Shown in pieces: positions 31,487 through 42,000 of a stretch of 64,000 nucleotides of DNA (position 1 is the first letter of the stretch; every line of letters begins with the position of its first letter). Under the pieces are notes generated by a model. The model made no database searches and was not told where the DNA came from. It saw nothing but the letters and a program-made list of their open reading frames with translations. The DNA comes from Aphrophora alni (lineage: Eukaryota; Arthropoda; Insecta; Hemiptera; Aphrophoridae), in contig OY740774.1 in the NCBI GenBank assembly GCA_963513935.1, positions 26,989,949 through 27,053,948 of the forward strand, in the 5' to 3' direction. The translations under genes and the position numbers were made by a program.

Positions 31487-32436
31487 TGCCACGAAACCAT
31501 AAACACATTCATTTACATATTGGATGTAAGGCGATCCATTGCAACGGACTTCACAAGCCCGGGCGAAGAAATTTCAAAACCCGAGGTGTGACGCTGAAAG
31601 GAGTTAATGACCTTTATCAAGCCGATCTTGTGGAAATGATTCCATATGCTAAGGAAAACCAAGGCTACAAATATATACTGACTATGATAAATTGTCTAAC
31701 AAAATTTGCGATTGCGTTACAACTAAAGACAAAGTCTGCTCTAGACGTATCTATAGCGTTAGAACCGATACTGAAAAAACATCCTATGAATAACTTTCAG
31801 ACCGATCAGGGGAAGGAGTTTTTCAATACGCACGTGAAGAGATTAATGAAAAAATACAATATAAATCACTACGCCACTTTTTCAGACAAAAAAGCGTCTA
31901 TGGTGGAGCGCCTGAACCGTACTTTGAAAAATATAATGTGGCGTGAATTTACAGCACGCGGTAGTTACGAGTGGTTGGAGCTGCTGAAAAACGTAGTAAA
32001 GACATACAATAACACTGTGCATAGTACTATCGGCATGAAACCCGCTCAAGTGTTGAAAAAGAACGAGAAAATGTTACTGGACAAAATAGCACGCAAGAGT
32101 ACAAAAGCACTGGCGCGATTTAAAGTGGACGACAAAGTTAGAATATCGAAATTTAAAAAGACTTTTGCTAAAGGATATCTACCCAACTGGACAAACGAAG
32201 TGTTTACCGTGTACGCTGTTGTACCGACCAATCCTGTAACATACATTCTACAAGACTCGAAAGGTGACATTTTGAAAGGAGGGTTCTATGCCGAAGAATT
32301 AAGCGAGTCAAAGATCGGCAACGTATATCTTGTTGAAAAAGTATTACGCAAAAAGGGTAACAAAGTACTGGTGCGGTGGTTAGGGTTTGACAAGGAACAC
32401 GATAGTTGGATTGATAAAACCAAGCTTGTTGTTTAG
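31486..32436 (+). CDS. Maverick/Polinton integrase with chromodomain
   Basis: The ORF is 316 codons. The recognisable retroviral-type integrase begins around residue 22 (LHKPGRRNFKTR). Catalytic residues are D47 (LYQADLVEM), D107 (FQTDQGKEF) and E141 (SMVERLNRTLK); the second Asp and the Glu are 33 residues apart, slightly short of the usual 35. The N-terminal HHCC zinc domain is missing, replaced by unrelated sequence, and the ATG falls in this replaced part. The C-terminus (about 279-316: VEKVLRKKGNKVLVRWLG, SWIDKTKLV) is a chromodomain, which targets histone marks. It would insert the linear element with 6-bp duplications. The loss of the zinc domain suggests reduced function. Confidence 0.88.
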   Translation: MPRNHKHIHLHIGCKAIHCNGLHKPGRRNFKTRGVTLKGVNDLYQADLVEMIPYAKENQGYKYILTMINCLTKFAIALQLKTKSALDVSIALEPILKKHPMNNFQTDQGKEFFNTHVKRLMKKYNINHYATFSDKKASMVERLNRTLKNIMWREFTARGSYEWLELLKNVVKTYNNTVHSTIGMKPAQVLKKNEKMLLDKIARKSTKALARFKVDDKVRISKFKKTFAKGYLPNWTNEVFTVYAVVPTNPVTYILQDSKGDILKGGFYAEELSESKIGNVYLVEKVLRKKGNKVLVRWLGFDKEHDSWIDKTKLVV

Positions 32437-32502
32437 GTTTAGTATTTAATAGGATATCACTGTTAGTTTTCCACAGTATTTAGACAAACGTTGAGCAGCG
32501 TA

Positions 32503-33195
32503 ATGCGTTTAAAAAACACAGCGGATAAACTACGTGTAAGAAACTTTGACGTTGTTGCAGGAGGCGGCTCAAAAATGCACCGTCACAGTTCTTTATTACC
32601 ACACACAGTTCGATCTATAGTGTGCGGCCCATCAAACAGTGGCAAGACTAATGTGCTACTTAATCTGCTCTTCAATCCAAATGGCCTGAAATTTGCCAAC
32701 GTCTACGTGTTTTCTAAATCACTCCAGCAGCCAAAGTACAAGTTTTTGGAAAATATACTGGGAAATACCAAAGAAATTGGTTATTACACATTCACGGACA
32801 ACGAAAATGTCATCCATCCTAGTGAAGCGGAGCCAAATTCGATAATAATGTTTTACGACATAGCTTGCGAGAAATATGACAATATACGTAACTATTTCAC
32901 CATGGGACGTCACAATAATATAGATTCCTTCTACTTAGGACAGACGTACAGCAGGATTCCCAAACAATTGATTCGAGACAATGCCAATCTCTTGGTCCTT
33001 TTCAAGCAGGACGATCTCAATTTACGACACATTTACAATGGTTACGTAAACACTGACATGGTGTTTAGTGCATTTAAAAACATTTGTGCAACCGCTTGGA
33101 AAGATAAACATGGATTCATTGTAATAGATAAGGACAGTGGGCATGAGAATGGAAGATTTAGAATTGGTTTTGATCGAATTGTAACAGATTTTTAA
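32503..33195 (+). CDS. Maverick/Polinton packaging-type ATPase (FtsK/HerA-like)
   Basis: The protein is 230 residues from ATG 32503. Walker A is GPSNSGKT (42-49) and the Walker B-like strand is SIIMFYDI (D119). Downstream are SFYLGQTYSRIPKQLIRDNA and NLLVLFKQD, matching the conserved layout of A32-like ATPases that pump DNA into virions of Polinton-related viruses. The ORF is uninterrupted and starts 67 bp after the integrase stop. An in-frame TTG four codons upstream is a less likely start. With the polymerase and capsid genes lost, it is unlikely to act as a packaging motor for this copy. Confidence 0.85.
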   Translation: MRLKNTADKLRVRNFDVVAGGGSKMHRHSSLLPHTVRSIVCGPSNSGKTNVLLNLLFNPNGLKFANVYVFSKSLQQPKYKFLENILGNTKEIGYYTFTDNENVIHPSEAEPNSIIMFYDIACEKYDNIRNYFTMGRHNNIDSFYLGQTYSRIPKQLIRDNANLLVLFKQDDLNLRHIYNGYVNTDMVFSAFKNICATAWKDKHGFIVIDKDSGHENGRFRIGFDRIVTDF

Positions 33196-33265
33196 GGTAC
33201 AAAAGGCTTGATACTTTCGTATCTTGTTGGCTTGATACAAAAGGCAACAAACGTCATTCTACAAG

Positions 33266-34088
33266 ATGTCTGAGAAGAGAGAGCATCTAACGCTGGAGAT
33301 AGCCAGATTGCGCAAGGCTATAAAGAAAAAGTACAGACAGTTGAAGTACGGAGAGGCCGAAGAAGAACGAATGTATACTAAGAAATACACACCAATAATT
33401 AAAGAGTTGCAGAAGAGTGGAGTGTTTTTGCCGAAACAAGAAATTAAACCCGAAGAAGAGTTGGATGAAAAGACGGAAATAGCGGATGAGTGGAGCAGCG
33501 AGAGTGAGGAAGAGAAAAATGAAGAGTGGACTGTCGGGGAAGTACCGGCTACTCCCAGTTTTGATTTTTTGGATAGCGAAATAATTGCAGAGTCTCCGGA
33601 CCGACCGCAGCCCAGTGTAAGGGAACTTCTGTATACACCTGTAGGGCAAAGAGTATCTGAAAAATGGGTAAACAGTACTTTCGCACATCCGCTGGCACGA
33701 AAATATATGCTCAAAATGATGAAAGATACCGCCGGTAGTCGGAATATAGATCACAGTTAAGGACCGAAAATCGGAGCCGACTCTATGATGATCGGTAACA
33801 AGACTCTTCAGTTGTCGGACGATGGTGAGATTATAATTAATTGACGGAGTACACTATAAAGGGACGCCCGGATTGTACGAATTGGTGTTTAAGCGTATAC
33901 CCGATGATGAAATATATACCGAGGCCGATTTACGAGCGTATAGAGATATCTGTGTGAGATCCAGTGCACACAAAAGATTATACGATCCGAAAGGACAAGT
34001 AAATCGTAACAAATCTATAAAATATAGAAACATTATAGAGCAGTTATTCCCTCCTAAAAAAGTTAGTGGTAGAGGTTATTCATACTAG
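33266..34088 (+). pseudogene. Conserved Maverick protein with coiled coil (function unknown), frameshifted
   Basis: The first part (33266-33760) starts MSEKREHLTLEIARLRKAIK, a probable coiled coil with many Lys and Glu, followed by an acidic linker and LARKYMLKMMKDTAGSRNID. A TAA replaces a codon at 33758. Translation then continues GPKIGADSMMIGNKTLQL until about 33840, where a frameshift leads into KGTPGLYELVFKRIPDDEIY, LRAYRDICVRSSAHKR. This tail is a recurrent, unnamed domain of insect Maverick proteins, possibly a virion component. A stop plus a frameshift make this copy broken. Confidence 0.65.
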
Positions 34089-34212
34089 GACGATCCGAAT
34101 GAGTTGTGTGACACACGGGACATGCAAATGAGATAGCTTCTATTATCGAAGAACTAAAAGAAGCAGGAATTATAAAAGGCGCGAGAAATGCAAAAATTAG
34201 AACATTAATACG

Positions 34213-34790
34213 ATGAGTGTCGACAAGTTTGGACGTTATAAGAGTGGCGGCTCCAACAGAAAAATAGGTCCTAAAGGTGTAGGGTTTAACCTTACACCAG
34301 AGGGAGACTATGATATAGGAGGTAAATTAATTGTTACATAATGTAGCTACAGCACGCTCTGAAACCGATGCTGTCACCCTTACCCAATTAGAAACAAAGT
34401 GTTTAATGTTTGATGACAAGAGGAAACGATATGACGCAAGCTGGAGACCTATAGGTGGTTTAGCTAAACCGAAAGACAATGATGATGCTGTGACAAAAGG
34501 ATATCTCGAATCGTTGATACCAGTTAAACTAAATAGTGGCTATGATAGTGGCTACGTGAAATATGCTAGAATGTACTTTATTGGGAAAAATTCGCACAAT
34601 AAATTTGACGCTCAAAAAAGCTACATATGCAACTTAAAAACCCCAATACACACGGAAGACGCAGCCAACAAATACTATGTGGACAGCAAGGTAATGCCGT
34701 TGAACAGTAACGGTTGGAACTGTGGCGGTAAAAAACTGACCAACGTGAAGGATGGTACTAGTAATCCTAGTGTACTAGCAATGTTTTTTT
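34213..34790 (+). pseudogene. Maverick fibre-like protein, truncated
   Basis: ATG 34213 opens MSVDKFGRYKSGGSNRK and GFNLTPEGDYDIGGK. A one-base shift near 34330 leads to the frame 34331-34846. The DAVTLTQLETK, NDDAVTKGYLES and EDAANKYYVDSK repeats, each of the form DA(V/A)(T/N)KxY(L/V), are typical of phage/virus fibre-like proteins found near the end of Maverick elements. Coding ends in a T-rich tract at 34785-34811. Confidence 0.6.
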
Positions 34791-35092
34791 TTTCTTTTTT
34801 TTTCAAATCCTGGGATTCTTTTTTGATGACCCAGTATTACGGTTAAAAAACTGAAAATAAATGATAAAGTCGCAATACCATTATCGGTTATAACAACTAA
34901 TTTACTAAAATTGAAGAGTAATCTAATGATTGAGAATCAATACTTTTTCTTAGACAAAAAGTATTTAGAACTAAATTCAATATTTACTTAAATATTAATA
35001 GATGCATTATATCTGTATATCGCTGCAATTCATCTACCGAGTCTTCTCTATTCCACTTATCTATCCATGTTGGTGACCAAAAGTGAGCAATC
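34785..35092. other. T-rich tract and AT-rich sequence, no gene
   Basis: Two adjacent poly-T runs (34785-34803) mark the break of the Maverick. The remainder to the DUF7869 element has no ORF of note. Confidence 0.4.
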
Positions 35093-37699
35093 ACAATTGA
35101 ATGGCTCCCCGGAAAAACGTTACAAGCGCCAAAATTAGAGTATGCGGGTTTTTTATGGAAAACAGTTCCTTGTGCTTCTATCTGTCACGTGGTGACATCT
35201 ACTGGCCGATTTTGTAACTACAACTTGGAATTATGGGTAGATGAAGTTCACGCTCCCTGGAAGAACGTTTCATATGCAGCGCATAGGCAGTCAGGACCAT
35301 GTCTTCACCGGTGTCAGGCCTTGTTAAGCATTTAAATAGAGGCAAAAAGCGAAAGTTAAATGTAGATTCTTGGAAGAAGGAAGTTAAGAAGAGTCGTAGG
35401 AATAGTGGGAAGGAGTATTCAAACTACAAGAATGAAGTAGTACCTGAAAAAATACCTATTTCTGAGGTAAGTGGAAAAACGTTACTTGTGCTGACCACCA
35501 TCCTGAACTAATATACTGGATCTAGCATTTAAAGAATAAATGAACCAGACTTAAATTTTATTCCTGTTTACTGTATGGACTGTTTGATTCCAGGATTTCA
35601 CATGTTCCTGCACACACGAGGGCTGCAAAATCATACCTTTTGATGCAAAGTTGGAGCTCTTCAATTCATTTTACGATAAGACATACTCGGAACAATCCTG
35701 CTACTTGGCATCACTGATGGAAATTTCTGAACCTGCTCGACGTAGAGTTGAAGAGAAAACTTCTCAACGTCACTGTACTGTTACGTACCGATTGAACATT
35801 AACAAAAAGAGCATTCAGGTATGTCAAAAACATATTTTATCCATATTCAATGTGACAAAGCGAAGAATTCAAATGATTGTTGAAAAACTTAAGTCAGGAA
35901 AAAACTTGAACGATTTGCGAGGTAAACACAGCAACCGCCCTCACAAAATAAAGGACGATGATATCACTTTGGCAAAACAACACATTGCTAGCTTTCCATC
36001 CCAAGAAAGCCATTATGGGAGAAATTCTAGCAAAAAACTTTGCCTAAACCCAAACTTAACATATCTAAAATGCACGAGCTGTTCTTAAAAAAGTACCCAG
36101 AGTCTAAAATAAATCTTCACAAATACAGAATGATTTTTAATGAGGATTATAATCTCAGATTTGGTGTCCAAAGATCAGACACATGTACTGTATGTGACAA
36201 ACTTTTTGTTCACTTATCTGCAGCTGATGACGAACAAACCAGAAATCGCATTATAAGGGAAACACAGCTGCACCATTTAAAAGCAGAAAAAGCATACAAA
36301 ACTCTAAATGAAGATGTAGAAAATGCAAAAAATAATGACAATGTCATTGTTTTGTGTGTTGATCTTGAAACAGGTGTTGTTCACACCTAACCTCATGCAC
36401 TCTGATGTTTATTATCAAAGGCAATATTCAAATTATAATTTGGCTATCCATAATATGGGCAGTAACGAGGTAACGATGAACGTTTGGCACGAAACTATCG
36501 CTAAACGCGGTTCTGCTGAAATAAGTTCCTGTATTCTAAGATACATTTTGAAAACCTTTAACAAACTTAAACCTCACCAACAACGCAGTCTTATTGTATG
36601 GTCAGATAGGTGCACTGGACAGAACAACAACTGGAAAATGATAGCATTATATCATTACCTTGTTTGCGCCAAGTATTTCACTGAGGTCAATCAAAAGTTT
36701 TTAATGACCGGGCACAGCTTTCTTCCCTGTGACAGGGATTTTGCCCTCATTGAAAGATGCAAAAAAACAGCAACCCTTCACGTACCTCAACACGTTTGGA
36801 CAATGATTGAAACCGCTCGTCCTTCAAAACCATTTCATGTTGTGGTTATGGAACAGGATGATTTTATTGATTTGTCTCCAGCTGAACAGCAGTTGAATAA
36901 AAACTCCAAACTTATTAAAATTTGTCAAGGAAGATGGATTCAGATCCGATCAGACGATCCAAGCCAAATTCGTCTGAGAAAAACCCACAATCTTCTAGAG
37001 ACATGGACAACAGATGTCATCCTAAAAAAACCTAGAGGTCGACATCCACCTCAACTTGAAACTTTGTATAAAGTGATTGACCCCCTTGAGTTCCCAAAAA
37101 TGTACGAGGGTCCTTTGCCAATATCTAAAGGAAAAAAAGATGATTTGCTGGCTATGTTAGAATTGCTACCTGAAGAGCACAGACAGTTCTACCAAGAAAT
37201 CCCAAGTGAATAAACAATATCAGTTTAAGACAAAAACTGTAGATTTTGTATGATTTGTTTACAAGATAATGTGTGTGTTCATGTAGTTAATTAAAATGCA
37301 ATAAATTGTAAAATAAAAGTCTTTCACTTACAGTTTGAAATTGTTTGTACCTCAACAATGACATCTTCCAGTTATTATAACTTTATTCTTCATAAAACGT
37401 TCCAAATGCCAGTATTCCGGATTGCGATGTTTTAGTGGGAAAACGTTGCTTGTGCATATCATCTATGCTCAAGCAACGTTTTTCCACTACATTTGCACTT
37501 AAAATGTTAACAAATTAGTATTTAAGACTTTTATTTAGAAAAATCCTAAACATATTGTTTTGACTAGACTTATGAAGTACATCCTTAAAAAAAAAAAGGA
37601 AAGAATCTCAAACATTTAGCCACTTTAACGTTTTTTTTAGTTTCTGTAAAGTTAAAAAAACGGCGTTTGGAACGTTTTTCCGGGGAGCCATTCAATTGT
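35093..37699 (+). mobile_element. TIR-bounded element encoding a DUF7869-like protein
   Basis: Perfect 29-bp inverted repeats lie at 35093-35121 (ACAATTGAATGGCTCCCC then GGAAAAACGTT) and 37671-37699. The outermost CAATTG is itself a palindrome, so it may instead be a 6-bp target duplication (or AATT a 4-bp one). Subterminal motifs related to GTGGAAAAACGTTGCTTG recur at 35157, 35470, 37434 and 37467 (reverse). The only gene is the DUF7869-like one, so this is most simply a class II element mobilised by that protein. Confidence 0.8.
35299..37213 (+). pseudogene. DUF7869-like putative transposase, copy 3 (two exons, two frameshifts)
   Basis: Exon 1 (35299-35466) is basic (KHLNRGKKRKLNVDSWKK) and ends GAG/GTAAGT. 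Exon 2 begins at 35594 after TTTGATTCCAG, in phase 0, with a Cys-rich start (DFTCSCTHEGCK). Then come VCQKHILSIFNVTKRRIQ, ESHYGRNSSKKL, a frameshift near 36035, KMHELFLKKYPE, FNEDYNLRFGVQRSDTCTVC, a second frameshift near 36370, then SDVYYQRQYSNYNLAIHNMG, LIVWSDRCTGQNNNWK, FLMTGHSFLPCDRDFALIER. Candidate catalytic acids are Asp in LCVDL, Asp in WSDRC and Asp/Glu in CDRDFALIE (inference from an RNase H-like D-D-D/E order). The C-terminus (ISKGKKDDLLAMLELLPEEH) is conserved in the family. The two indels suggest recent inactivation or sequence error. Confidence 0.75.
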
Positions 37700-37948
37700 C
37701 AACCATTAAGACTATTCATCCGCGAAGAAATTGACCGAATAGACAAGTAGCCACAGAGGTTAATGAGCAACCATCGAACCAAAGGTCAAAGAGATTTTCA
37801 TATGTTGGGATTGCGATGAACTAGGTCATTAGTATTGCAGTTTCCATTTTCCAAAACGACTTCGATGTTAGCTTCTGTTAGCGTTTTAGAGGACATTTTT
37901 CGGTTAAGGTGTTAACGGAAAAATCTAAGCAAAAAGAATATTTCTTTT

Positions 37949-38630
37949 ATGCTAAATAAAATTGATGACAATCCGGTTTTTTTAAATCAGTTGTTTTTTG
38001 CAGATGAAGCAACGTTTCACATTAATGGTGGCGTTAATCGTCGCAACTGTCAAATATGGGGATCACAACCTAACGAAATTCTTGAGAACATACGAGACTC
38101 TCCAAAAGTGAGTGTGTGGTGCTGGTTATTTCATGATCAAGTTGTGGGCCTCTTATTAATTCGCTGAAAGAACAATTACAGGGATAATCTATCTGGACAG
38201 GCTAGAACAATTTGGTTTCCTCAGCTCGAACAACAAACTGGACTTGTCATTTCTATGCAAGATGGAAATCTTTCCCCGTCACTAAAATCTATCTGTACGC
38301 TACGACCTCAACAACAGATTTCCTGATGGTTGGATTGGTAGAAGTGCGCCTATTCCTTGGCCCCCAGAAATCCAGACCTTACCCTTTTGGATTTCTTTTT
38401 CTGGGGTTACATTTAGAACATAGTTTAAGCGGACAATATTCGTGATTTGGTGCATCTGCAGAAGCACATCTCTGATGCTATCACGATTGTACCCCAGAAA
38501 TTAGTCAACCCACTTGGCATGAAATTGACTACAGATTTGATGTTTGCAGAGCAACAAATGGATATCACATCAAAACTTACTAAAACATCAAAAAAACTTC
38601 TTTTTTCTAGTACATTGTCAATATAAAAAC
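37949..38630 (+). pseudogene. mariner-like (IS630/Tc1 superfamily) transposase fragment
   Basis: FFADEATFHINGGVNRRNCQ and IRDSPKVSVWCWL are the block around the first catalytic Asp. After several frame changes one sees YLDRLEQFVFPQLEQQTGL, a degraded MQDG, NPDLTLLDFFFWGY and RDLVHLQKHISDAI, the second half of the catalytic domain. The N-terminal helix-turn-helix and both element ends are missing. A related deletion derivative with intact ends lies at 44365-44965. Confidence 0.8.
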
Positions 38631-38639
38631 ATTAAACTA

Positions 38640-38960
38640 ACTTTCATGCCCTAACTAACCTACAAATAACTGTTTCTCATTAACCTACAAATACTTGTCA
38701 CTCATATCCTCTGATTTAATACACCAGATCCTGATCCTATAAGTGGAATACGCTTCCACACCCTAACTAACCTACAAACACCTGTCTCTCATTTCCTCTG
38801 GTGGAATATACCAAATCCCACAAGTGGTATAAGCTTTCATACCCTAATTACCCTTTCGGCCCCGTTTATTGTATACACAAGTGGAGTATATCAGAGCCTA
38901 CCAGATGATATCCATTCACACTCCTGAGGTATACTTGTGAAACACATAACCAGTGGTAAA
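38640..38960 (+). repeat. Imperfect tandem repeat with CCCTAACTAACCTACAAA motifs
   Basis: Two and a half units: CATGCCCTAACTAACCTACA at 38646, CACACCCTAACTAACCTACA at 38757 and CATACCCTAATTACCC at 38838, each followed by CTGTNTCTCAT and CAAGTGG-type words. Confidence 0.7.
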
Positions 38961-39059
38961 ATAGTCTAGTGGATTTAGAAAAATTGACCCTGAGGAAATA
39001 TGACTTAAGCAACTATGTTGAAAATTTCCTATAATTAGTATGCCCAAGCATTGGCTACT

Positions 39060-42000
39060 AGGACAAACAAGTCGTTGACTTAAGACAACTGAGAAGACTT
39101 AATATATTAAGCAGCTTGTGTGACAAACACAATATTTATATATTCAGTAGACATCCAACACAGCTACATAATTTGTCCCCTTAATATATTAAGCAGCTAG
39201 TGTGATATCAACACAATATTTATATTAGTAGACATCCAAAACAGCTACATAATTTGTCCCTTAATATATTAAGCAGCTAGTGTGACATCAACACAATATT
39301 TATATATTTAGCAGACATCCAACATAGCTACATAATTTGTCCCTTTATTATATTAAGCAGCTATTGTGACATCAACAAGATATTTTTATAATTAGTAGAC
39401 ATCCACCACAGCTACATATTTTGTACCCTTAATAAATTACATAATTAGCTCTGTTAATATATTAAGCAGCTAGTGACATCAACACGATATTTATATATTT
39501 AGTTGACATCCAACACAGCTACATAATTTGTCCCTTTATTATATTTAGCAGCTAGTGTGACATCAACACAATATTTATATATTTAGTAGACATCCAGCAC
39601 AGCTACATAACTTGTCCCCTTAATATATTAAGCAGCTAGTGTGATATCAACACAATATTTATATTAGTAGACATCCAACACAGCTACATAATTTGTCCCT
39701 TAATATATTAAGCAGCTAGTGTGACATCAACACAATATTTATATATTTAGCAGACATCCAACATAGCTACATAATTTGTCCCTTTATTATATTAAGCAGC
39801 TATCGTGACATCAACAAAATATTTTTATAATTAGTAGACATCCACCACAGCTACATATTTTGTACCCTTAATAAATTACATTATTAGCTCTGTTAATATA
39901 TTAAGCAGCTAGTGACATCAACACGATATTTATATATTTAGTTGACATCCAACACAGCTACATAATTTGTCCCTTTATTATATTTAGCAGCTAGTGTGAC
40001 ATCAACACAATATTTATATATTTAGTAGACATCCAACACAGCTACATAATTTGTCCCCTTAATAAATTAAGCAGCTAGTGTGACATCAACACAATATTTA
40101 TATTAGTAAGATATCCAACACAGCTACATAATTTGTCCCTTAATATATTAAGCAGCTATCGTGACATCAACAAAATATTTTTATAATTAGTAGACATCCA
40201 CCACAGCTACATATTTTGTACCCTTAATAAATTACATAATTAGCTCGGTTAATATATTAAGCAGCTAATGACATCAACACGATATTTATATATTTAGTTG
40301 ACATCCAACACAGCTACATAATTTGTCCCTTTATTATATTTAGCAGCTAGTGTGACATCAACACAATATTTATATATTTAGTAGACATCCAACACAGCTA
40401 CATAATTTGTCCCCTTAATATATTAAGCAGCTAGTGTAATATCAACACAATATTTATATTAGTGGACATCCAACACAGCTACATAATTTGTCCCTTAATA
40501 AATTAAGCAGCTAGTGTGACATCAACACAATATTTATATTAGTAAGATATCCAACACAGCTACATAATTTGTCCCTTAATATATTAAGCAGCTAGTGTGA
40601 CATCAACACAATATTTATATATTTAGTAGACATCCAGCACAGCTACATAACTTGTCCTCTTAATATATTAAGCAGCTAGTGTAATATCAACACAATATTT
40701 ATATTAGTGGACATCCAACACAGCTACATAATTTGTCCCTTAATATATTAAGCAGCTAGTGTGACATCAACACAATATTTATATATTTAGCAGACATCCA
40801 ACATAGCTACATAATTTGTCCCTTTATTATATTAAGCAGCTATCGTGACATCAACAAGATATTTTTATAATTAGTAGACATCCAACACAGCTACATATTT
40901 TGTACCCTTAATAAATTACATAATTAGCTCGGTTAATATATTAAGCAGCTAATGACATCAACACGATATTTATATATTTAGTTGACATCCAACACAGCTA
41001 CATAATTTGTCCCTTTATTATATTTAGCAGCTAGTGTGACATCAACACAATATTTATATATTTAGTAGACATCCAACACAGCTACATAATTTGTCCCCTT
41101 AATATATTAAGCAGCTAGTGTGACATCAACACGATATTTATATATTTAGTTGACATCCAACACAGCTACATAATTTGTCCCTTAATATATTAAGCAGCTA
41201 GTGTGACATCAACACAATATTTATATATTTAGTAGACATCAACACAGCTACATAATTTGTCCCCTTAATATATTAAGCAGCTAGTGTGACATCAACACAA
41301 TATTTATATTAGTAGACATCCAACACAGCTACATAATTTGTCCCTTTAATATATTAAGCACCTAGTGTGACATCAACACAATATTTATACAGTATATTTA
41401 GTTGACATCCAACTCAATATTTATATAATTAGTAGACATCCACCACAGCTACATATTTTGTACCCTTAATAAGTTACATAATTAGCTCTGTTAATATATT
41501 AAGCAGCTAGTGACATCAACACAATATTTATATATTTAGTAAGACATCCAACATAGCTACATAATTTGTCCCCTTAATATATTAAGCAGCTAGTGTGATA
41601 TCAACTCAATATTTATATTAGTTGACATCCAACACAACTACATAATTTGTCCCTTTAATTTATTAAGCAGCTAGTGTGACATCAACACAATATTTATATC
41701 TTTAGCAGACATCCAACACAGCTACATAATTTCTCCCTTTATTATATTAAGCAGCTATCATGACATCAACACAATATTTATATAATTAGTAGACATCCAC
41801 CACAGCTACATATTTTGTACCCTAAATAAATTACATAATAAGCTCTGTTATTATATTAAGCAGCTAGTGACATCAACACAATATTTATATATTTAGTAGA
41901 CATCCAACACAGCTACATAATTTGTCCCTTAAATATATTAGGCATCTAGTGTGACATCAACACAATATTTATATTAGTAGACATCCAACTTAGCTACATA

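Larger units (their letters stand above)
31097..34790 (+). mobile_element. Maverick/Polinton remnant, internally deleted
   Basis: Five consecutive plus-strand genes have the character of Maverick/Polinton proteins: polymerase N-terminus, integrase with chromodomain, FtsK/HerA-type ATPase and two structural-like proteins. A full element is usually 15-20 kb; most of the polymerase, the protease and the capsid genes are absent. Terminal inverted repeats were not recognised. Confidence 0.8.
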
